In this document: positions 17,260-25,243 of the stretch, piece by piece
Position numbering within the stretch: position 1 is the stretch's first letter
Layout: every line of letters starts with the position of its first letter
Assembly: GCF_031582965.1 (NCBI RefSeq)
Contig: NZ_CP134049.1
Span: forward strand, 124,001 to 188,000
DNA length: 64,000 nucleotides
Source: Bacillus sp. NEB1478
Lineage (GTDB): Bacteria; Bacillota; Bacilli; Bacillales; Fictibacillaceae
Reading direction: 5' to 3'
The notes under the pieces: generated by a model
Seen by the model: only the letters and a program-made list of their open reading frames with translations
Told to the model about the DNA's origin: nothing
Databases searched by the model: none
Made by a program: the position numbers and the translations under genes

Positions 17260-18045
17260 TTAAACAACTTTGTTGAATAATATGCCTTTGACTGATGAAA
17301 AGACATAATCAGGCTGCCATTCAGAAGTTAGAACATCGTCAGTCTGTGTAACCCCTGACAATACGAGGGCGGTTTTCATCCCTGCATCAAGTCCCATTTT
17401 AATATCCGTTTCAAGCCGGTCCCCGATCATGATGCATTGTTCTGGAGGAAGGTTAAGGATATTGATCGCGGCTTCTACCGTTACTATAGATGGCTTCCCA
17501 ATTTGAATATCGATCTTTTTCCCGGTAACCCCTTCCAATGCTCCGATCATACCTGCACAATCCGGAACCTCTCCGAACTCTACTGGACATGTTCGATCTG
17601 GGTTCGTTGCGATTGTAATAGCTCCATTTTTAACCGCCTGGTAAGCAAAGTTCAGATGGTCATAATGAAAGCTTCTATCCCATGAAATAATGACGATATC
17701 TGTTTCCTCTGGCTTTTGAGCTGCTACAAATCCTTCACGATAAATTTCATCTTTAATAATCTGCTCGCCGATGATATAAAGTTTGGCCCTAGGGTGGTGT
17801 CTTTTCAAATAGTTGATTAAGGTTATCGTTGGATTCAAGATATTGTCTAACGTCACATGAATATTAAAGTTCCTGAGCTTTTCTACGTATTTCTGCCTGG
17901 ATTCAATGGTTTTATTCGTCAAAAACAAAATTTGTTTCCCTTCATGTTGAAGACTTTTAATCACCATATCAGCATCTTTAATTAATTGATTTCCGAGATA
18001 AATCGTTCCATCCAAGTCAAAAATATAGCCTTTGATATCCTTCAT
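17260..18045 (-). CDS. HAD-IIA family phosphatase (NagD-like)
   Basis: ATG at 18045 with GGAGG 5 bases upstream gives 261 residues; a longer frame runs back through a strong hairpin and is rejected. HAD motif I is FDLDGTIYLG at the N terminus, motif II LFLTNKT, motif III includes the lysine of IGKPSIVTVE, and motif IV is MIGDRLETDI. The C2-type cap between residues 85 and 175 places it with NagD, YutF and eukaryotic phosphoglycolate/glycerol-phosphate phosphatases. It is the last gene of the importer operon, so it may dephosphorylate the imported compound, for example a glycerol or sugar phosphate; that is inference. Confidence 0.88.
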   Translation of the reverse strand: MKDIKGYIFDLDGTIYLGNQLIKDADMVIKSLQHEGKQILFLTNKTIESRQKYVEKLRNFNIHVTLDNILNPTITLINYLKRHHPRAKLYIIGEQIIKDEIYREGFVAAQKPEETDIVIISWDRSFHYDHLNFAYQAVKNGAITIATNPDRTCPVEFGEVPDCAGMIGALEGVTGKKIDIQIGKPSIVTVEAAINILNLPPEQCIMIGDRLETDIKMGLDAGMKTALVLSGVTQTDDVLTSEWQPDYVFSSVKGILFNKVV

Positions 18046-18062
18046 ATCTTCCTCCATCTCAG

Positions 18063-18130
18063 GAAAAAAATAATCCCTTGAGCTTGACGAATAATCCAAC
18101 TTAATTGGATTATTCATTGCCCAAGGGATT
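18063..18130 (-). terminator. Nested hairpin attenuator before the HAD gene
   Basis: An outer stem AATCCCTTG/CAAGGGATT encloses an inner perfect stem AATAATCCAA/TTGGATTATT. On the minus strand a TTTTTTT run follows, just before the HAD ribosome site. It could partly terminate transcription or protect the upstream message. Confidence 0.6.
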
Positions 18131-18160
18131 CTCCTGTTCTCCATCCTTGTTCATATTTGG

Positions 18161-18904
18161 TTATAGTTTAATGCTCATCATTTCTTCTGCTTTTTGAATT
18201 TTACCTTTTGTATTTAAACGAGTGAGTTCCTCATCATATGGTTCCTGATCACTTAAATGAACTAAAATCACTTTATCAATAGCGTTTAGTTCATAGGATT
18301 CGGCAATTTCAGTTAAGCTGGTATGATTGGGATCATGCTTCTTAGCTGTGGTCGCTTCATGAATTAGTACATCAATATGTTTATAGGATTGGATGTGTGC
18401 ATTGATTTTACTGTCTGCCGAATAAACCACCAGTTGATGATCCGCTTTTATTTCCAGTCCAACAGTTGGTACAGAATGGAGTGCCGGAAAGCAGGAAATA
18501 CACATATCGGTATCTGTTAGCAGTTTTTCGTTTCGATCACCATTGAATGTTCTGATATGGATCGAAAATTTTATTCCCCAATCATCGATACCCATCGTGT
18601 CTAACCAGCTGTCGAGTTTTTCTTTATTCCTTTCATCACAATAAACGGTGAGCGGCTTTTGCCTGTTTTCCAGCCACATCCCCCATAATAAAGAAGGCAG
18701 TCCATAAATATGGTCAATGTGAAAATGGGTGAAGATGATGGCGTCAAGGTATTCTAATTCCACGTTGAGCTGTTTCAGTTTTCTGCAGGGATTTCCGCTT
18801 ACGTCGACGAGAACATGAAAGTTATTATGAGAAAAACAAATTGACGTATTGTCCCGTTCAATGCCAGGATAGGCACTGCCCGTACCTAGAAAATGTATGT
18901 CCAT
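18161..18904 (-). CDS. Metallo-beta-lactamase-fold hydrolase (RNase Z/PhnP class)
   Basis: The 247-residue protein starts MDIHFLGTGSAYPG, typical of the RNase Z/PhnP branch. The zinc motif HFHIDH is at residue 59-64 in IIFTHFHIDHIYGLPSLLWG. Later ligands are likely ALHSVPTVG, YSADS and VHLSD. Length is shorter than tRNase Z (about 310) and it lacks the long flexible arm, so a small-molecule phosphodiesterase like PhnP is more likely. It starts 12 bases after the permease stop, in the importer operon. Together with the HAD phosphatase it could cleave imported phosphodiesters in two steps; inference. Confidence 0.85.
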   Translation of the reverse strand: MDIHFLGTGSAYPGIERDNTSICFSHNNFHVLVDVSGNPCRKLKQLNVELEYLDAIIFTHFHIDHIYGLPSLLWGMWLENRQKPLTVYCDERNKEKLDSWLDTMGIDDWGIKFSIHIRTFNGDRNEKLLTDTDMCISCFPALHSVPTVGLEIKADHQLVVYSADSKINAHIQSYKHIDVLIHEATTAKKHDPNHTSLTEIAESYELNAIDKVILVHLSDQEPYDEELTRLNTKGKIQKAEEMMSIKL

Positions 18905-18916
18905 TCAAACCACCGC

Positions 18917-19729
18917 CTATTTAATCCCAGAATGCATAAAGCTGGATACGAACTGTTTTTGGAAGATAAAAAATGCTATAAGTAACGGGAAGATAACCAT
19001 TACGGTTCCGGCTGTTACCATGCCCCATTGAGCTCCTGTTTCGTAAGATTGGGCAAATAAAGCTAAACCGACCGTTAATGGACGGTTTTCATCAGAGTTT
19101 GTAATAATTAACGGCCACATGAAGTTGCTCCAGTGATGACTGACTGAAACTAATGCAAAAGCGAGATAGGTGGGTTTGGCAGATGGAACGTAGACGTGCC
19201 ATAATGTCTGCCACCATTTGCAGCCATCGATTTTAGACGCTTCGTCTAAGTCATAAGGAACTTGCTTAAATGTTTGTCTTAATAAAAACACCCCAAACGC
19301 TGATGCCCAATAAGGGAGCATTACGGCAAGCTTCGTATTTACTAAGCCTAACTGACTCATAATCTGATAGTTTGGAAAGAGAAGGATTTCAGGCTGGATC
19401 ATCAATTGAAGTAAAAATAAGAGAAACAATACATTTTTCCCTTTAAAATTTAATCTTGCAAAAGCATATGCACCCAAAGTAATCGTAAATAATTGAACGA
19501 TTAAAATTCCGAAAACAATAATAAAAGTATTTAAGTAATAGGTTAGGAATGGGGCGACATGCCAGGCATCTTTATAGTTTTGTAGAGTTGGATGAGAAAC
19601 CCAAAGCGGAAAAGAGTTTCCGATCACTTCTTTACTCGTTGAAAAGGAAGTAATGAGTACCCAGAACAAAGGAATAAAGAATATGATTCCTAAAAGAATG
19701 ATGAAGAGGTAATTAAGCTTTTTATACAA
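18917..19729 (-). CDS. ABC transporter permease, MalG/UgpE type
   Basis: A TTG start at 19729 with AAAGGAGG 7 bases upstream gives 270 residues with six membrane helices. The EAA loop that contacts the ATPase is DEASKIDGCKWWQTLWHVYVP near residue 180. It pairs with the MalF-type permease 16 bases upstream. Family members carry sugars, sugar alcohols or glycerol-3-phosphate. No ATPase gene is found in the operon; in Bacillus a shared MsmX-type ATPase often serves such importers. Confidence 0.93.
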   Translation of the reverse strand: MYKKLNYLFIILLGIIFFIPLFWVLITSFSTSKEVIGNSFPLWVSHPTLQNYKDAWHVAPFLTYYLNTFIIVFGILIVQLFTITLGAYAFARLNFKGKNVLFLLFLLQLMIQPEILLFPNYQIMSQLGLVNTKLAVMLPYWASAFGVFLLRQTFKQVPYDLDEASKIDGCKWWQTLWHVYVPSAKPTYLAFALVSVSHHWSNFMWPLIITNSDENRPLTVGLALFAQSYETGAQWGMVTAGTVMVIFPLLIAFFIFQKQFVSSFMHSGIK

Positions 19730-19745
19730 TGAAATCCCTCCTTTC

Positions 19746-20690
19746 CTAGTAATGGATTTTTTTATCTAAGAACAAATAATTGAATGCGGTAATACTTAAT
19801 AGAACGGCGATTAGAACGACAGTTAAAACGGCTGCTTTACCTAGGTCCCAATTCGTAAAGGCTGCTTCATAAATATGATAAAGCAAAAGGTTACTGGCAT
19901 TATCAGGTCCGCCTTTTGTCATGATGTATAGGTGATCTACGTTTTTAAAAGCATTTGTGATGGCTACTATCATGACGAAAAGAGTAGTCGGCATTAATAA
20001 AGGAAAGGTGATATAACGGAACATCTGAAAAGGTTTAGCTCCTTCAATCATGGCAGACTCATAAACATCTTTCGGCAAATTTTGCAGTCCGGCTAAATAA
20101 AAAATCATATAGAAACCTGTATCTTTCCAAATGATCATTAGTATCATGGCGATCATGACTGTGCTTTGATCACCTAACCAGTTTGGTCCATGTGCCCCTA
20201 ATCCCTGCAAAAACTTAGCGAGAAGACCGTATTGTGGTGTATAGATAAAAAGCCAGATGTTGGCCACTGCGATCAATGGAATGATTGTTGGATAAAAGAA
20301 AGAGGTTCTAAGCAATGCGCTGCCAGCCATTTTTTTATTCAACCAAATCGCTAGATACATAGCTAAAAACAAACTGGCTGGAACAGTCCCGATGATAAAA
20401 ATGATGTTATTCATGATCACTTTTCTAAAGATTTCATCTGTTAAGACTTCTTTGTACTGATCCATACCTGAAAATTTAAGCCTGGTCATCGGACCGCTGT
20501 AAAAGCTTAAATAAACGGATTTAAGCGTCGGATAAAATGTAAATAATGACAGGAAGATAAAAGAAGGCAGTAATAATAAATAAGCAAATATATTCTGCTT
20601 AAAACCAGGACGAAACTTTTTTTTATCCTTTGTTAATGGGGCATGATCCAGCATAATATTTTTTTTATACGTTCTTGGTGTGTTATCCAT
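19746..20690 (-). CDS. ABC transporter permease, MalF/UgpA type
   Basis: The 314-residue protein has a basic N-terminal tail (about 25 residues) then six membrane helices. The EAA loop is YESAMIEGAKPFQMFRYITFP near residue 210. It forms the membrane channel with the MalG-type subunit. ATG at 20690 has only a weak and distant ribosome site (AGGGGG, 14 bases), so translation may be coupled to the binding-protein gene or inefficient. It lies between the binding protein and the second permease. Confidence 0.92.
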   Translation of the reverse strand: MDNTPRTYKKNIMLDHAPLTKDKKKFRPGFKQNIFAYLLLLPSFIFLSLFTFYPTLKSVYLSFYSGPMTRLKFSGMDQYKEVLTDEIFRKVIMNNIIFIIGTVPASLFLAMYLAIWLNKKMAGSALLRTSFFYPTIIPLIAVANIWLFIYTPQYGLLAKFLQGLGAHGPNWLGDQSTVMIAMILMIIWKDTGFYMIFYLAGLQNLPKDVYESAMIEGAKPFQMFRYITFPLLMPTTLFVMIVAITNAFKNVDHLYIMTKGGPDNASNLLLYHIYEAAFTNWDLGKAAVLTVVLIAVLLSITAFNYLFLDKKIHY

Positions 20691-20779
20691 AATTGTTATG
20701 ACAACCCCCTATCCCTTGATGAAGGGAGAAGCCCAAATTTATCGTTCATTTGAGCTTCTCTATGCTTCTTCCTTTTTAT

Positions 20780-22072
20780 TTAGTCTTGAAAAGGCTCTAA
20801 AACTTTTTCAGCGTCTTTCTGGGCTTTATCTAAACTTTCATCCACACTGCTTTTTCCAGTTAATACAGCCTGGATGGCATCGTTGAATATTTTTTGGACT
20901 TCACCGTTTTGATAGGTTGCCAGTTCACTATCTGCGTATTCCAGCTGCTCGCGTGCGATAACGGCTTGCGGGAAATCAGTTACATATTTTTTTAGCTTAT
21001 CTGTTTCATAAGCTGACTTTCTCGTAGCTACATATCCTGTGTCGATCGACCATTGTGCTACGCGCTCAGGTTCTGTCAAAAACTTCATGAACTTAATGGC
21101 TGCTTTTTTATTTTCTTTTGGTACCCCTTTAAACATATAAATATTTCCTCCGCCAGTCGGGGAACCGTATTGATTATTTGCAGGGAGGTAGGCTACTCCA
21201 AAGTCAAAATCAGCATTCGCTTTAACATTTGTTAAGTTTCCGGTGGTGTGATACATCATGGCCGTTCTTCCGCTTAAGAAATCAGATGGAACCGTAGCCC
21301 ATTCGATTGCTCCTTCAGGCATTACTTTGTGCTTTTTGCTTAAATCCAGGTAAAATTGCAAAGCTTCTTTCGTATATGGCGCATTAAAATACGTTTTCTT
21401 GCCATCCTCGGACATGATGTTTTTCTCTGTTTGCAAAGCTAGTGCTTGAGTCATCCAATATTGATAACCAGTACTTGGAATCTCCAGCCCCCATTGATCT
21501 TTTCCGCCATTCACTGTTAATTTCTTGCCGTAATCGACTAGCTCATCCCATGTTTTTGGAGGAGCATCAGGATTAAGTCCTGCCTTTTTGAAAGCGTCTT
21601 TGTTGTAGTAAAGGACGATTGTGCTTCTTTGAAATGGAAGGCTCCAAACTTTATCGCCAACTTTTGAATTTGCCATAAAAGCATCATAAAAATCATCAAA
21701 ATATTTTTTATCAAATAATGGCGTCATTTCTTCAATGACATCATTCTCCCGGAGCGTAAATAGATCGATAGAAAACAACACCGCTAATTCAGGAGGATTT
21801 CCGCCTTGGACCGCAGCCATTACCTGAGTCATTGTTTCGGAATAACTGCCCCCATATCTGGCGTTAACTTTGATATCAGGATTTTCCTTTTCGAAGTCTG
21901 CCACTAAATTGTCCACAATTTTAGCAACATCTCCACCGACAGCAACAGGGAAATAGAAGTCTATTTCTGTGACATCCTTTTTGGACCCTCCATTGCCATT
22001 ACTTGTACCGCTGCTACAAGCTGCAAGAAATACAAGCAGCAAAGCAGTTAACAATGAGAACAACTTTTTCAT
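20780..22072 (-). CDS. Solute-binding lipoprotein of a sugar/glycerophosphate-type ABC importer
   Basis: ATG at 22072 with GGAGGA upstream gives 430 residues. A lipoprotein signal peptide (MKKLFSLLTALLLVF, lipobox LAAC) anchors it outside the membrane. The mature protein is a type I extracellular solute-binding domain: KIVDNLVADFEKENPDIKV, AAVQGGNPPELAVLFSIDLF, WSLPFQRSTIVLYYNKDAF. This spacing resembles UgpB, the glycerol-3-phosphate binding protein, more than maltose-binding proteins. First gene of a five-gene operon (binding protein, two permeases, MBL hydrolase, HAD phosphatase). The GlpP-like leader, cre and promoter upstream fit regulated glycerophosphate uptake. The ligand is inferred. 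Confidence 0.92.
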   Translation of the reverse strand: MKKLFSLLTALLLVFLAACSSGTSNGNGGSKKDVTEIDFYFPVAVGGDVAKIVDNLVADFEKENPDIKVNARYGGSYSETMTQVMAAVQGGNPPELAVLFSIDLFTLRENDVIEEMTPLFDKKYFDDFYDAFMANSKVGDKVWSLPFQRSTIVLYYNKDAFKKAGLNPDAPPKTWDELVDYGKKLTVNGGKDQWGLEIPSTGYQYWMTQALALQTEKNIMSEDGKKTYFNAPYTKEALQFYLDLSKKHKVMPEGAIEWATVPSDFLSGRTAMMYHTTGNLTNVKANADFDFGVAYLPANNQYGSPTGGGNIYMFKGVPKENKKAAIKFMKFLTEPERVAQWSIDTGYVATRKSAYETDKLKKYVTDFPQAVIAREQLEYADSELATYQNGEVQKIFNDAIQAVLTGKSSVDESLDKAQKDAEKVLEPFQD

Positions 22073-22099
22073 CCATAACTCCTCCTTAATAAATGGTTT

Positions 22100-22191
22100 T
22101 ATAAATAAAATAAATAAATCCCCATGAACAATAAAACGTATTACAACAACGTAATACACTTTATTGATCACAGGGTTCTCTTCATCTCTAC
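22100..22191 (-). promoter_or_regulatory. GlpP-type antitermination leader of the importer operon
   Basis: Read on the minus strand: GTAGAGA, GAGAACCCTGTGA, an inner stem GTATTAC/GTAATAC, then TTCATGGGG and a T-rich tail. Blocks and order match the leader at 13616-13699; only loops differ. The hairpin would stop transcription unless GlpP with glycerol-3-phosphate binds. Confidence 0.65.
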
Positions 22192-22233
22192 CCCAAGACA
22201 ATAAATGTCCTGTAAATTATTTGATTATTTATA

Positions 22234-22262
22234 ATAATAAAACAATTATTTCTAGTTAGCAA
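22234..22262 (-). promoter_or_regulatory. Sigma-A promoter of the importer operon
   Basis: TTGCTA and TATTAT are spaced by 17 bases on the minus strand, about 45 bases before the GlpP-type leader. Confidence 0.5.
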
Positions 22263-22270
22263 TCATTTTT

Positions 22271-22284
22271 TGTATGCGCTTACA
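22271..22284 (-). promoter_or_regulatory. Candidate cre site
   Basis: TGTAAGCGCATACA differs from the cre consensus at one position. It sits 8 bases upstream of the -35 box, a position from which CcpA can affect the promoter. Confidence 0.45.
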
Positions 22285-22300
22285 AAATATATAAAATAAA

Positions 22301-22568
22301 GGCTGTTTTCGTAAACTTTGTTGCTTATGAAGGTGGTTAATTTCCGTTCCAGGTTGCTCGCTTTCCGCGGGCAAGCGGTGAGCCACAATGTGTTCAAGGA
22401 TGTATTGTGCTCCTGCGTCTACAAGCAAATCCTCTCGAACCAGGATTACTCGTCGCATGCCTTGCGAGAAGAATTTCAAGTGGTTGGCACGCACCTTACA
22501 CTCAGATTAACTGTCAATGATGACAAGATAAATGAGATTTGAAAGCAAATATCTTTTAGAAAAAAGCC
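22301..22568 (-). repeat. MITE-like repeat family A, copy A2 (variant core)
   Basis: Ends are GGCTGTTTTCGTAAAC (22301) and, on the opposite strand, GGCTTTTTTCTAAAAG (22568): terminal inverted repeats. The right part of the core (GGCTCACCGCTTGCCCGCGG, minus strand) is conserved, while the middle (about 22400-22490) differs from the other copies. Confidence 0.7.
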
Positions 22569-22569
22569 T

Positions 22570-22599
22570 AAAAAAACCTCCCTGGCAGACAGGGAGGTT
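22570..22599 (-). terminator. Terminator of ald
   Basis: AACCTCCCTG pairs with CAGGGAGGTT around GCAGA, with TTTTTTT on the minus strand. Confidence 0.85.
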
Positions 22600-22612
22600 G
22601 AAAATCGTGTAA

Positions 22613-23743
22613 TTATACAGTTTGAACTGCTTTTTCTAGAGCGATTTCAGCTGTTACATAATCATAGCCAAGGTCTATTGCTACTGCTTCATATGTTACA
22701 AATCCGCTAGCAGTGTTAAGTCCAGATCTAAGAGATGCATTTTCAGCGATTGCTTTTTGAGCACCTTTGTTCGCAATTTGCAGTGCGTAAGGTACTGTTG
22801 CATTCGTAAGTGCGATTGTAGAAGTACGCGGAACTGCACCAGGCATGTTAGCTACAGCATAGTGAACAACACCGTGCTTGTCGTAAGTTGGGTTGTCATG
22901 AGTTGTGATGCGGTCTACAGTTTCAAAGATTCCGCCTTGGTCGATCGCAACGTCAACAATTACAGAACCTGGAGTCATTGCTTTGATCATTTCTTCTGTT
23001 ACTAGTTTAGGTGCTTTTGCCCCCGGGATAAGAACTGCTCCGATAACAAGATCAGATTCAGCCACTGCTTGAGCGATGTTTAACGGGTTAGACATCAACG
23101 TTTGGATGCTGTTACCGAAAATATCATCTAATTGACGAAGACGGTCTGGGCTCAAGTCGATGATTGTAACGTCAGCGCCAAGTCCGATTGCCACTTTTGC
23201 TGCGTTCGTTCCAACAACACCACCACCGATGATTGTAACTTTACCACGGCGAACTCCAGGTACACCTGCAAGCAGGATTCCTTTTCCGCCCTTAGGCTTT
23301 TCAAGGAATTGTGCACCGATTTGTGCAGACATACGTCCAGCTACTTCACTCATAGGTGTAAGAAGCGGAAGTGTGCGGTTGAATTCAACTGTTTCATAAG
23401 CGATTGCTGTTACGCCACTCTCAGTAAGAGCTTTTGCCAATGCTGGCTCAGCTGCAAGGTGAAGGTAAGTGAAAAGAATGAGGTCTGAACGGAAATACTT
23501 GTACTCAGATTCTAAAGGTTCTTTAACCTTCATTACCATTTCTGCTGCCCAAGCGTCTTTTGCTTCTGCTACGATTTCTGCTCCTGCTGCTGCATAATCT
23601 TCGTTTGTAAATCCGCTGCCGACACCTGCGTTGTTTTCGACTAATACTTTGTGGCCTGAAGCTGTTAATGTTACAACACCAGATGGCGTAATCGCTACGC
23701 GGTTTTCGTTGTTTTTAATTTCTGCTGGAACTCCAATAATCAT
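22613..23743 (-). CDS. ald: Alanine dehydrogenase
   Basis: The 376-residue enzyme converts L-alanine and NAD+ to pyruvate, ammonia and NADH. It matches the family throughout: [20 protein letters not shown], active-site KVKEP and THLHLAAE-type stretch ([14 protein letters not shown]), ARRGK-like [20 protein letters not shown] for NAD binding. GGAGGA precedes the ATG. The regulator gene adeR lies upstream on the same strand. In B. subtilis ald supports growth on alanine and sporulation. Confidence 0.97.
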   Translation of the reverse strand: MIIGVPAEIKNNENRVAITPSGVVTLTASGHKVLVENNAGVGSGFTNEDYAAAGAEIVAEAKDAWAAEMVMKVKEPLESEYKYFRSDLILFTYLHLAAEPALAKALTESGVTAIAYETVEFNRTLPLLTPMSEVAGRMSAQIGAQFLEKPKGGKGILLAGVPGVRRGKVTIIGGGVVGTNAAKVAIGLGADVTIIDLSPDRLRQLDDIFGNSIQTLMSNPLNIAQAVAESDLVIGAVLIPGAKAPKLVTEEMIKAMTPGSVIVDVAIDQGGIFETVDRITTHDNPTYDKHGVVHYAVANMPGAVPRTSTIALTNATVPYALQIANKGAQKAIAENASLRSGLNTASGFVTYEAVAIDLGYDYVTAEIALEKAVQTV

Positions 23744-23847
23744 TTGTGAATCCTCCTATATAAATAAACTGTTGATTGCGTTTTCAATTGTGATTTCAGT
23801 ATAAAAGGGGAAGAGACGTATTTCATTGTTAGGAAATCAAAAAATGG

Positions 23848-23878
23848 AAAAAAGCATTTGTGAATATTCACAAATGCA
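23848..23878 (-). terminator. Terminator of adeR
   Basis: GCATTTGTGA ATAT TCACAAATGC is a perfect palindrome followed by TTTTTT on the minus strand. Confidence 0.8.
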
Positions 23879-23882
23879 AGTC

Positions 23883-25115
23883 CTAAAATATTCTATTTAA
23901 TTTAAAATCCAGATAGATCATGATCTTTTGATGAGGGCTTTTCAGATCAATGTTCGTGATTTCGCTGATTCGTTTCAGCCGGTAGAGGAGTGTATTCATA
24001 TGGATGTGGAGTACATCCGCTGCTTTGTTTAAGTTTTCATCCATTGTTAAATACGTTTCGAGCGTGTAGTATAGCTCGGTTTTATGAAGGCGGTCATAAT
24101 GCTGCAGTTTTGCGAGCATTTCGTTTTGATAACCTTGTCTTTGTTGTTTTTCATAAATGCTGTCTAAAAATTGATAAATCCCAAGCTCGTGATAACCGTT
24201 CAGCGATAAGGTTTCTCCACCAAGCTTTTCCTGTACAGCTAAAACAGTTGAAGCTTCTTTATAGCTTTTCTCAACTTGTGTAAAAGAAGTAACGAGGCTG
24301 CCATACGCTGCTTTTACATCTGAAACAGAAAAACGTTCTTTCATATGTGTGAAAAAGGATTCAACAAAAGATTTTGCTAGATCTAATGAAGGTTCTTTAC
24401 CGACAGGTGAAGCTAACAATAGCATTTGGTTGCTGTCAGCTGCTGATAAAAGGACATTGATTTTTTGGTTGACTGCTGCAATGTATAAAATGTCTTTTTC
24501 CAATGACGGTGTAATCTCTTCTTGAAGCTGCAGTATAAAAACGGATGCCGGTAAAACGGGCAATATATTTAACTCATGCAGTTTCTCTACTATTAATTCT
24601 TCTTTTGGAAGGTTTCCGGTCAGCATTTTCCAAAATAGCTCCTGGCGGTTTTCTTCCTTCCTTTTTGTACCGATTTGCATTTGCAGTAATTGGCTTTTAG
24701 CGGAGACTGCTGCAAGCTTTAGCATTTCCATCTCGTCAGGGGAAAGTTTTTTCTCCACTTCAAGAACCCAAATATACCCGAGGACTTCGCTGTTTTTTCG
24801 AATGGAAACAGCTACCCGGTCTCCAAGCCCGACTTTTTGTATAGAAGTAACCCGAACGGGGTCATCACTTTCTTGTAATTTTGGAATAACGCCGTCTTTC
24901 CAGAGACTGTTCACAACTTTTTCAGGAACGCGTCTGCCGATGATCGTTGCGATACGCGCCGGATCTGTGCCATCTTCATGTGTGCTGTAAGCAAGAAGCC
25001 GATGGTTCTGGTCCTCAATCGTTACAGGACAAGAGAGAACATCACTAATTTTATCGGCCAGGTTTTCAAGGCTTCCGAAGGTCCCTTTAAAAGGGTCTGT
25101 TTGATAATCTTTCAT
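23883..25115 (-). CDS. adeR: PucR-family activator of ald (AdeR)
   Basis: ATG at 25115 with AGGAG 7 bases upstream gives 410 residues. An N-terminal GAF-like sensor (SCPVTIEDQNHRLLAYSTHE) is followed by a GGDEF-like middle region and a C-terminal PucR helix-turn-helix: MDENLNKAADVLHIHMNTLL and YRLKRISEITNIDL. In B. subtilis AdeR (YukF) activates ald in response to alanine. Position directly upstream of ald supports the same role. The two genes are separated by the adeR terminator, so ald has its own promoter. Confidence 0.88.
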   Translation of the reverse strand: MKDYQTDPFKGTFGSLENLADKISDVLSCPVTIEDQNHRLLAYSTHEDGTDPARIATIIGRRVPEKVVNSLWKDGVIPKLQESDDPVRVTSIQKVGLGDRVAVSIRKNSEVLGYIWVLEVEKKLSPDEMEMLKLAAVSAKSQLLQMQIGTKRKEENRQELFWKMLTGNLPKEELIVEKLHELNILPVLPASVFILQLQEEITPSLEKDILYIAAVNQKINVLLSAADSNQMLLLASPVGKEPSLDLAKSFVESFFTHMKERFSVSDVKAAYGSLVTSFTQVEKSYKEASTVLAVQEKLGGETLSLNGYHELGIYQFLDSIYEKQQRQGYQNEMLAKLQHYDRLHKTELYYTLETYLTMDENLNKAADVLHIHMNTLLYRLKRISEITNIDLKSPHQKIMIYLDFKLNRIF

Positions 25116-25243
25116 ACGAATCTCCTGCCTCACATTCTATTACTTTTATTTTAACAAAATATAGGAAAGTTAACAGGATAAAAAGGGGTTGGGGACGATA
25201 TGTAGAATTTGTAAATACAAAATATTGTTGGGAGGCAATTATA

